A stretch of DNA of 11,645 bases from Caldifarciminota bacterium (lineage in GTDB: Bacteria; Hydrothermota; Tepidihabitantia; Tepidihabitantales; Tepidihabitantaceae): contig DSBX01000302.1 of NCBI GenBank assembly GCA_011049385.1, forward strand, positions 1-11,645. Reading direction: 5' to 3'. The notes under the pieces were generated by a model. That model did not search any database, was not told where the DNA came from, and was given only the letters and a program-made list of their open reading frames with translations. The position numbers and the translations under genes were made by a program. Each line of letters opens with the position of its first letter. Position 1 is the first letter of the stretch. Positions 6,740 to 11,645 of the stretch are shown piece by piece.

Positions 6740-7154
6740 AATTCATCTCCTCGCGGACGATGACCCGGGTCTTGCAGGGCAGCTTCGAACCCGACTGCTT
6801 CAGCACCTTCCGGGCCATGACGGCGTCAATCCCGCTGATCTCGAACATCACCGTGCCCGGCTTGACCACCGCCACCCAGAACTCGGGCGTGCCCTTGCCC
6901 TTGCCCATGCGCGACTCGGCCGCCTTCTTGGTCACCGACTTGTGCGGGAAAATCCGGATCCAGAGCTTGCCGGTCCGGCGCAGGACCTTGGTCAGCGTCA
7001 GGCGGACCGCCTCGATCTGGCGCGAGGTTATCCAGCTCGGCTCAAGCGCCATCAGCCCGTACTCGCCGAAGTCCACCCGGTTCGACTTGGTCGCCTTGCC
7101 GGTCATCCGGCCCCGGTGGAGCTTGCGGTGCTTGACGCGCTTGGGTTGAAGCAT
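6726..7154 (-). CDS. rplP: 50S ribosomal protein L16
   Basis: L16 contacts the aminoacyl-tRNA elbow and helps organise the peptidyl transferase centre. The 142-residue product is strongly conserved: MLQPKRVKHRKLHRGRM at the start, FGEYGLMALEPSWITSRQIE at 29-48, KLWIRIFPHKSVTKKAAESR at 63-82, and MGKGKGTPEFWVAVVKPGTV. It ends CKTRVIVREEMNYEGF. The ATG lies 3 bp after the rpsC stop, with a GGAG ribosome site. The last 14 bp are shared with rpmC in another frame. Confidence 0.98.
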   Translation of the reverse strand: MLQPKRVKHRKLHRGRMTGKATKSNRVDFGEYGLMALEPSWITSRQIEAVRLTLTKVLRRTGKLWIRIFPHKSVTKKAAESRMGKGKGTPEFWVAVVKPGTVMFEISGIDAVMARKVLKQSGSKLPCKTRVIVREEMNYEGF

Positions 7155-7157
7155 TGG

Positions 7158-7802
7158 TTAGCTCCGCGCCGCCTGGGCGCTGACGTCGCCCTTGTAGATC
7201 CAGACCTTGACGCCGACCGAGCCGGCGATGGTATGCGCCGTCTCGCAGGCGTAGTCAATGTTCGCCTTGAGCGTGTGCAGCGGCACCCGGCCCTGGAGCT
7301 GCCACTCGCTCCGGGCGATTTCATGGCCGCCGAGCCGCCCCCCGACCATCACCTTGATGCCCAGCGCCCCGAGCCGGAGCGCCTGGGTCACCGCCCGTCG
7401 CATCGCCCGGCGGTGGGCAATGCGCTGTTCGAGCTGCTTGGCAACGTTCTTGGCGACGAGGCGCGCGTCGAGTTCGGGCACGCGCACAACCTCGACGTGC
7501 ATTGTCACGTCCTCACGTTTCAGGAGCCGCTTGACTTCGTCGCGCAGAGATTCGAGGTTCGCCCGCCGGGTTCCGAAGACCATACCCGGCCGGGCGGTGA
7601 AAACTGTTATCGTCATGCGATTGGCGACGCGCTTGATCTCGATGCTCGAAACCATCGCCTCGGGAAGCTTGGCCTCGATGTAGCGCCGGATCTGAAGGTC
7701 CTCGTGGAGGTACTCGCGGAACCGCCGGCTCTCGAACCAGGCCGACTTCCAGCCCCGGGTAATGCCGACTCGGAAGCCTACCGGGTGTGTCTTCTGTCCC
7801 AT
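7158..7802 (-). CDS. rpsC: 30S ribosomal protein S3
   Basis: S3 lines the mRNA entry site with S4 and S5 and has mRNA helicase-related contacts. The 214-residue product starts MGQKTHPVGFRVGITRGWKS, contains a KH domain at about 38-107, and has the C-terminal domain with VPELDARLVAKNVAKQLEQR, RRAMRRAVTQALRLGALGIK, GGRLGGHEIARSEW and GRVPLHTLKANIDYA. The KH loop, normally G-x-x-G, reads GTRR at 77-80, so the second glycine is replaced by Arg. The product stops soon after VGVKVWIYKGD without a long tail. The ATG follows the rplV stop by 3 bp. Confidence 0.98.
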   Translation of the reverse strand: MGQKTHPVGFRVGITRGWKSAWFESRRFREYLHEDLQIRRYIEAKLPEAMVSSIEIKRVANRMTITVFTARPGMVFGTRRANLESLRDEVKRLLKREDVTMHVEVVRVPELDARLVAKNVAKQLEQRIAHRRAMRRAVTQALRLGALGIKVMVGGRLGGHEIARSEWQLQGRVPLHTLKANIDYACETAHTIAGSVGVKVWIYKGDVSAQAARS

Positions 7803-7805
7803 ACG

Positions 7806-8162
7806 CTAGAGCTCGACTCCCTTCTTGGTCGCCACCTTGACGTGAACGTGACAGGTGCGCTTGCGGATGACCCCCGCCATGCCGCGGGGACCCGGCCGCC
7901 AGCGCTTCATCGTCGGGCCCTGGTTGACGCGTATCTCGGCGACAAACAGGTCCTGCTCGTGAAGCTTGGCCTTGCCCGCCCTGTTGACCGCGTTGGCCAC
8001 CGCCGAGCGCAGGGCCTTGAGCACCGGGCGCTTGCTCGGCTTGGGCAGGAAGGTCAGTGTCCGCAGGGCCTCGGGGACTTCCTTGCCCCGGACCAGGTCG
8101 GCGATGATGCCGAGCTTGCGGGCCGAACCGCGCTGGTAGCGGCTGACGGCGGAGGCTTCCAT
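7806..8162 (-). CDS. rplV: 50S ribosomal protein L22
   Basis: L22 binds all domains of 23S rRNA, and its beta-hairpin lines the exit tunnel. The product keeps the family core: SARKLGIIADLVRGKEVPEA, LKALRSAVANAVNRAGKAK, LFVAEIRVNQGPTMKRWRPG and the hairpin-to-strand segment GMAGVIRKRTCHVHVKVA. The start is ambiguous because rpsS ends in a GTGATG context. The ATG at 8162 gives 118 residues with a 1-bp overlap; a GTG at 8165 gives one more residue and a 4-bp overlap. A GGAG ribosome site sits 8 nt from the GTG or 11 nt from the ATG. I list the ATG. Confidence 0.96.
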   Translation of the reverse strand: MEASAVSRYQRGSARKLGIIADLVRGKEVPEALRTLTFLPKPSKRPVLKALRSAVANAVNRAGKAKLHEQDLFVAEIRVNQGPTMKRWRPGPRGMAGVIRKRTCHVHVKVATKKGVEL

Positions 8163-8449
8163 CACTTCTTGCGCTCCTCTTCCTTCTTCTTCACGCCCGA
8201 ATGGCCGCGGAAGGTCCGGGTCGGCGCGAACTCACCGAGCTTGTGACCGACCATCCGCTCGGTGACGTAAATCGGGATGAAACGATTGCCGTTGTGGACC
8301 GCAATCGTGTAGCCCACATACTCGGGCGGGATGACACTGCGCCGGGCGTAGGTCTTCACCGTCCGCTTCTCACCCGAATCGGTCAGTTGCCTGAGCCGCC
8401 GGAACAACCGCTCGTCAATGAAGGGGCCCTTCTTGATCGAACGTCCCAT
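8162..8449 (-). CDS. rpsS: 30S ribosomal protein S19
   Basis: S19 is in the head of the small subunit and contacts the A-site finger of the large subunit. The 95-residue product begins MGRSIKKGPFIDERLFRRLR and includes KTYARRSVIPPEYVGYTIAV, NGNRFIPIYVTERMVGHKLG and EFAPTRTFRGHSG, all canonical. It ends in a charged tail, KKKEEERKK. An open frame extends far upstream into rplB, but this start is fixed by homology to the family and by GGAGGAA (8464-8458), 8 nt before the ATG. The spacing to the rplB stop is 1 bp. Confidence 0.98.
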   Translation of the reverse strand: MGRSIKKGPFIDERLFRRLRQLTDSGEKRTVKTYARRSVIPPEYVGYTIAVHNGNRFIPIYVTERMVGHKLGEFAPTRTFRGHSGVKKKEEERKK

Positions 8450-8450
8450 A

Positions 8451-9281
8451 CTATCGCTTCCTCCGCTTGATGATGTAGCGGCTCGACTTCTTCTTGCGGT
8501 TGCGGGTCCGGGCGCCCTTGGCCGGGAAGCCGGATTCCGAGCAGGGGTGCCGGCCGCCCGAACTCTTGCCCTCGCCGCCGCCCATCGGATGGTCAACCGG
8601 GTTCATCACCACCGCCCGCACCCGCGGCCGGCGGCCCATATGCCGGACCCGGCCGGCCTTGCCGATGACGATATCTTTGTGCTCCGGGTACGAAACCCGG
8701 CCGATCGTGGCGAAGCAATCCAGCTCGAACCGGCGGATTTCACCCGACGGCAACCGGACCACACCCCACTTGTCTTCCTTGGCCATCAACCGGGCGCTGG
8801 TGCCCGCGGAACGAACCAGGAACGAACGTCCCCGGGGCGCAAACTGAATGTTGTGAACTTCGACGCCGGCCGGTATGTCGGAAAGCGGCATCGCGTTGCC
8901 GTTGCGCACCGGCAGGTTGCGGCCGGCCTGGACCGAATCCCCGACCTTCAGCCCTTCCGGGCAGAGAATGTAGCGGTAGTCCCCGTCCGCATAGGAGACC
9001 AGCGCAATCCGCGCCGAGCGGTTGGGGTCGTACTCGACCGAACTGACCCGGCCCGGCACATCCTGCTTCTCCCGCCGGAAGTCAATCACCCGGTAGTTGC
9101 GCTTCGCCCCGCCGCCCCGGCGCTTGGCGGTAATCCGGCCCCGGTTGTTGCGGCCGCCCTTGCGGCGCAGGGGCTCGAGCAGGGACTTGCGCGGCTTGAC
9201 CCCGGGCGTCAGCTCCTCGAAGTCGGCCACCTGGAGATAGCGCCGCGACGGGGTGGTCGGGTTGTGTCGCTTGATACCCAT
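8451..9281 (-). CDS. rplB: 50S ribosomal protein L2
   Basis: L2 is a core protein that joins the subunits and supports peptidyl transferase activity. The 276-residue product has MGIKRHNPTTPSRRYLQV at the N-terminus, GGRNNRGRITAKRRGGGAKR at 42-61, YRVIDFRR, GNAMPLSDIPAGVEVHNIQF at 128-147, and a basic C-terminus (SSRYIIKRRKR). The region aligned with E. coli His229 reads NPVDHPMGGGEG: His231 is kept, but the second His of the common HPHGGGEG is Met233. I associate this HPM variant with Bacteroidetes-like L2. The ATG lies 2 bp after the rplW stop, with GGAG 8 nt upstream. Confidence 0.98.
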   Translation of the reverse strand: MGIKRHNPTTPSRRYLQVADFEELTPGVKPRKSLLEPLRRKGGRNNRGRITAKRRGGGAKRNYRVIDFRREKQDVPGRVSSVEYDPNRSARIALVSYADGDYRYILCPEGLKVGDSVQAGRNLPVRNGNAMPLSDIPAGVEVHNIQFAPRGRSFLVRSAGTSARLMAKEDKWGVVRLPSGEIRRFELDCFATIGRVSYPEHKDIVIGKAGRVRHMGRRPRVRAVVMNPVDHPMGGGEGKSSGGRHPCSESGFPAKGARTRNRKKKSSRYIIKRRKR

Positions 9282-9283
9282 GG

Positions 9284-9571
9284 TTAGCGCTCCAGCGCCT
9301 CGATCCTCTCCCCGGCCTTGACGGTTACGACCGCCTTGCGCCAGTCCGGCCGGCGGCCGGAAAACATCCCCATCCGGCGCTTCTTGCCCTGGTAGTTCAT
9401 CACCCGGACGTCCGTCACGTGAACCTTGAACAGCTTCTCGACCGCACGGCGGACTTCAATCTTGGTTGCGCCGGTGGCGACACGGAAAGTGTACTGGCCG
9501 TGTTCGGCCCGGAGCCGCTCCGACTTCTCGGTGACCAGTGCCCCGACGATGACCCGGGAAAGCTGGTCCAT
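9284..9571 (-). CDS. rplW: 50S ribosomal protein L23
   Basis: L23 sits at the tunnel exit and is the docking site for trigger factor and SRP. The 95-residue product shows the family pattern: RVIVGALVTEKSERLRAE near the start, YTFRVATGATKIEVRRAVEK at 27-46, LFKVHVTDVRVMNYQGKKRR, and GRRPDWRKAVVTVKAGERIE. The junction with rplD reads GTGATG. The ATG at 9571 overlaps the rplD stop by 1 bp, while the GTG at 9574 would add one residue with a 4-bp overlap. I list the ATG. Confidence 0.96.
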   Translation of the reverse strand: MDQLSRVIVGALVTEKSERLRAEHGQYTFRVATGATKIEVRRAVEKLFKVHVTDVRVMNYQGKKRRMGMFSGRRPDWRKAVVTVKAGERIEALER

Positions 9572-10173
9572 CACGCCGCTCCCACCGTCTCGAGGAAACT
9601 CGCCAGGCCGGACTTCGTGAAGGCGATGGTGTCGTGCGCCAGCACCGCGTAGGCGTGGAGCATCCGCGCCGGCATCACCGTCAACCCCGGAATGTTCCGC
9701 CCGGCGCGGAGCATCGTCTCCGGCACCTCGGCGGGCAGGAACAGCACCTTGCCCTCAAGTCCCATTCCGGCCAGCGCCCCGGCCATCAGCTTCGTCTTCG
9801 GCTCGGCCAGGGTCAGGTCCTCGAAAACCCTGACCGCGTTCTCGGCATGCCGCGCCGACAGCGCGACATAGAGCGCGGTGCGCCGCTTCTGCTTCGGCAG
9901 TTTCAAGCCGTAGTCTCGTGGCATCGGCCCGAAAGCGATGCCGCCGCCGCGGAAAATCGGTGAGCGGCGCGAACCGTGCCGGGCGTTGCCGGTGTGCTTC
10001 TGACGGTAAGGCTTCTTGCCGGTGCCGGAAACCTCGGCCCGGGTCTTGGTCCGGGCCGTACCCTGGCGCCGGTTGGCGAGGTGAACGCGCACCGCCTCCC
10101 AGACCAGGCTGTCGGTGCCCGCATGCTTGAACACCCGGTCCGGCAGTTCCACCTGGACACTCCTATCGCTCAT
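9571..10173 (-). CDS. rplD: 50S ribosomal protein L4
   Basis: L4 reaches into the exit tunnel through an extended loop, and in E. coli it represses the S10 operon. The loop region is well conserved: TGKKPYRQKHTGNARHGS at 51-68 (counting from the ATG at 10173), followed by SPIFRGGGIAFGP. The C-terminal part carries KQKRRTALYVALSARHAE and an NIPGLTVMPARMLHAYAVL segment typical of L4. Two starts are possible: the ATG at 10173 (200 residues, 5 bp after the rplC stop) and a GTG at 10182 (203 residues, overlapping that stop by 4 bp). Neither has a strong ribosome site. Confidence 0.96.
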   Translation of the reverse strand: MSDRSVQVELPDRVFKHAGTDSLVWEAVRVHLANRRQGTARTKTRAEVSGTGKKPYRQKHTGNARHGSRRSPIFRGGGIAFGPMPRDYGLKLPKQKRRTALYVALSARHAENAVRVFEDLTLAEPKTKLMAGALAGMGLEGKVLFLPAEVPETMLRAGRNIPGLTVMPARMLHAYAVLAHDTIAFTKSGLASFLETVGAA

Positions 10174-10178
10174 CGCCC

Positions 10179-10805
10179 TCACGCCCGCTTTCTCACCACC
10201 ACCAGCGACCCGCTGTGACCGGGAATCGCGCCGTTTACGTAGACCCGGCCGGACTCGGGCTCGACCTTGACCACCCGCAACCGGCGAATCGTCACTCGCT
10301 CGACGCCGTAATGGCCGGGCATGGTCCGGCCCGGCAGAATCCGGCCCGGCGTCGTCCCCGCCCCGGCCGAACCGACCCGCCGATGGGTCATCGAACCGTG
10401 GGTCTTGGGCCCGCCGTGCCAGCCCCAGCGCCGGACGCCGCCGGAAAAACCGCGTCCCCGGGTCGTGCCGGTGACGTCAACCTTGTCGCCGACGGAAAAA
10501 ACCTCCGGCCCCAGCTTCTGCCCGGGCCGGTACTCGGCGGAAGACTCGATGCGGACCTCGCGCAGGATGGCGACCGGCTCGACCCCGGCCTTGCGGCAGA
10601 TACCCGCGTGCGGCTTCTTCAGCCGACGCGGGTTGGCCCGGCCCATACCGAGCTGGAGCGCCTCATAGCCGTGCTTCTTGCCGGTGCGCAGGCCGACGAC
10701 GACGCAGTCGCCGACGTCAACCGCGGTCGCCGGCACCGCCCGACCCTGCTCGTCGTAAATCTGGGTCATCTCACCCTTGCGGCCGAGTACGCTGAGCTTG
10801 TTCAT
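10179..10805 (-). CDS. rplC: 50S ribosomal protein L3
   Basis: L3 is one of the first proteins to bind 23S rRNA, and its long loop approaches the peptidyl transferase centre. The 208-residue product begins MNKLSVLGRKGEMTQIYDEQ and has TGTTRGRGFSGGVRRWGWHG at 112-131, GGPKTHGSMTHRRVGSAGAG at 131-150, then RTMPGHYGVERVTIRRLRVV. The Gln methylated in E. coli L3 aligns near Thr151 here, as in many bacteria that lack it. The ATG follows the rpsJ stop by 5 bp, with only a weak ribosome site (AAGGTCGG). Confidence 0.98.
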   Translation of the reverse strand: MNKLSVLGRKGEMTQIYDEQGRAVPATAVDVGDCVVVGLRTGKKHGYEALQLGMGRANPRRLKKPHAGICRKAGVEPVAILREVRIESSAEYRPGQKLGPEVFSVGDKVDVTGTTRGRGFSGGVRRWGWHGGPKTHGSMTHRRVGSAGAGTTPGRILPGRTMPGHYGVERVTIRRLRVVKVEPESGRVYVNGAIPGHSGSLVVVRKRA

Positions 10806-10810
10806 TGTGC

Positions 10811-11134
10811 TCAGGCCGACCTTATTTCCACTTCGACCCCGGCCGGCACCTCGAGCTTCATCAGCGCGTCAACCATATCGGTCGTGGCGTTGGAGATGTC
10901 AACCAGTCGCTTGTGAACGCGGAGCTCGAACTGCTCGCGCGAGCGCTTATCAATGTGCGGCGACCGCAGGACGGTGAAGAGCGTCCGCTTGGTCGGTAGC
11001 GGGATCGGGCCGGAGACCTGGGCGCCGGTGCGCCGCGCCACATCAACGATGTCCCGGGCCGACTGGTCCAGGACCCGGTGGTCGTAGGCCTTCAGCTTGA
11101 TCCGAATTTTCTTCGCACTCGCTATGAAACTCAT
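10811..11134 (-). CDS. rpsJ: 30S ribosomal protein S10
   Basis: S10 is a head protein of the small subunit, and with NusB it also acts in transcription antitermination. The 107-residue product has KKIRIKLKAYDHRVLDQSAR at 8-27, GAQVSGPIPLPTKRTLFTVL at 37-56, SPHIDKRSREQFELRVHKRL at 58-77, and ends LEVPAGVEVEIRSA, all canonical. The ATG at 11134 is the only suitable start near the conserved region; an AGAGGTG lies about 15 nt upstream, farther than usual for a ribosome site. This is the first gene of the cluster, with no tuf, fusA, rpsG or rpsL before it. Confidence 0.97.
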   Translation of the reverse strand: MSFIASAKKIRIKLKAYDHRVLDQSARDIVDVARRTGAQVSGPIPLPTKRTLFTVLRSPHIDKRSREQFELRVHKRLVDISNATTDMVDALMKLEVPAGVEVEIRSA

Positions 11135-11222
11135 AGTCTAAAGCTTCTTCACCTCTGGTTATGACAACCGTCTCCGGTCATCCACGACTCCACATTCGAT
11201 TACCTGCTGACAATAACCGACC

Positions 11223-11239
11223 GACGACGAACTGTCGTC
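11223..11239 (-). other. Hairpin in the rpsJ leader
   Basis: There is a perfect 6-bp inverted repeat, GACGAC and GTCGTC, around a 5-nt loop, about 90 bp before the rpsJ start. It could form in the leader RNA and take part in autoregulation, as leader structures do in the E. coli S10 operon. The sequence shows no more than the stem, and a 6-bp stem can arise by chance. Confidence 0.35.
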
Positions 11240-11295
11240 TCTTGGCATCTCGTCCGAGGGATGAGTGCCCGCGGTCGAAATCCCGGCCCACGGAC

Positions 11296-11321
11296 GATTC
11301 CGCAATCCGAGTCCCGGAATC
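11296..11321 (-). terminator. Inverted repeat between the upstream open frame and rpsJ; possible terminator or leader stem
   Basis: A perfect 7-bp inverted repeat, GATTCCG and CGGAATC, encloses a 12-nt loop. It lies about 43 bp after the stop of the upstream minus-strand frame, so it could end that transcript. No T-run follows it on the minus strand, which weakens the terminator reading. It could also be part of the S10 leader. Confidence 0.3.
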
Positions 11322-11364
11322 CCCGGTCTGCAACCCGTCCTGCGGTTTCTGTCCGCGACGGCTT

Positions 11365-11645
11365 TCAGCGGGCTCCCCGGTTTGTCAGGTCAGGCCATTC
11401 AGGCGCTGTCGAGGAATATAGCGAAACCGATTGGATTGTCAACTCGAAACTCCGCCTCCGGGTCTGCCACGGCACATCGTGACCCCCTGGTCGGCGCTTG
11501 CACGTGAGGAATGATACCCGCGTGGCCAGCACCTCGTCAAGGTCCAAGACGGGCAACAGAAGAACACGCTGGTCCACCTTCGGAGCAACCTCGGCCAGTA
11601 TCTCGCGCGGGCTCTTGTCGCCCCGGTTGCAGTTCCTGCGCTCCA
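11365..11645 (-). CDS. C-terminal part of an open frame, possibly an IS integrase/transposase remnant (partial)
   Basis: A minus-strand frame enters from the window edge and stops at 11365, giving about 93 visible residues with no start in view. The segment RRNCNRGDKSPREILAE, followed by KVDQRVLLLPVLDLDEVL, resembles the C-terminal end of integrase-core transposases, where an N-R-G-x-K-(T/S)-P-x-(E/Q)-I-L pattern is followed by an L-L-P-x-x-x-L-D stretch. This is pattern memory, not an alignment. Its codon use is less GC-biased at third positions than that of the ribosomal genes, which would fit a mobile origin. The last 35 or so residues look less conserved. A chance open frame is possible. 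Confidence 0.35.
   Translation of the reverse strand, partial: ERRNCNRGDKSPREILAEVAPKVDQRVLLLPVLDLDEVLATRVSFLTCKRRPGGHDVPWQTRRRSFELTIQSVSLYSSTAPEWPDLTNRGAR

Larger units (their letters stand above)
11135..11364 (-). promoter_or_regulatory. Probable leader and promoter region of the ribosomal protein operon
   Basis: This 230-bp stretch before rpsJ has no convincing gene on either strand and is visibly more AT-rich near rpsJ than the coding DNA. A promoter for the 17-gene cluster should lie here or just upstream. TTGTCA occurs twice on the minus strand, but I found no well-spaced -10 partner and so place no promoter. Two inverted repeats (11223-11239 and 11296-11321) lie in it. Confidence 0.45.

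Noticed and set aside
6387..8246. 619-residue plus-strand frame opposite rpsQ to rpsS
   Set aside because: It is antisense to seven well-identified ribosomal protein genes and is a GC-bias shadow.
11258..11290. Possible tRNA T-arm (GGTCGAAATCCCGG-like) before rpsJ
   Set aside because: The loop does not match the T-loop consensus, and no acceptor stem or anticodon arm can be folded around it.

Overview
The window is GC-rich, densely coded bacterial DNA in two blocks that face each other. On the plus strand are a biotin carboxyl carrier protein gene (accB, 34-558) and a large exported repeat protein gene (573-3479). On the minus strand is an unbroken 17-gene ribosomal protein cluster (11134 down to 3863). 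A 383-bp non-coding gap (3480-3862), holding a clean hairpin, separates the converging blocks.

The minus-strand cluster has the classical bacterial S10-spc order: rpsJ, rplC, rplD, rplW, rplB, rpsS, rplV, rpsC, rplP, rpmC, rpsQ, rplN, rplX, rplE, rpsN, rpsH, rplF. Junctions range from a 14-bp overlap to 10 bp of spacing, so it is almost certainly one transcript with translational coupling. It stops after rplF. The genes that usually follow in spc (rplR, rpsE, rpmD, rplO, secY) are absent from this window. The genes often found before rpsJ (rpsL, rpsG, fusA, tuf) are also absent. Instead, a 230-bp leader with two hairpins precedes rpsJ, and beyond it is the 3' end of an open frame that may be an insertion-sequence integrase remnant.

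The least familiar gene is the 968-residue product at 573-3479. It has a signal-like N-terminus, a helical region, then eleven or twelve units of about 27 residues carrying a G-N-D-x-Y signature, then an acidic linker and C-terminal HEAT-like repeats. I do not recognise it as a named family. It lies 14 bp after accB, where accC is often found.

The organism is a bacterium, from the gene order and sequence types. The zinc-ribbon forms of S14 and L24 are both present. The L2 C-terminus carries the HPMGGGEG variant, which I associate with Bacteroidetes/FCB-type sequences, although the window is GC-rich. An uncultured lineage near the FCB group (for example a WOR-3-like candidate phylum) is plausible, but this is inference and not shown by the sequence. 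Several ribosomal proteins lack usually conserved residues (S3 KH loop, L5 N-terminal G-x-G), which also suggests a divergent lineage.
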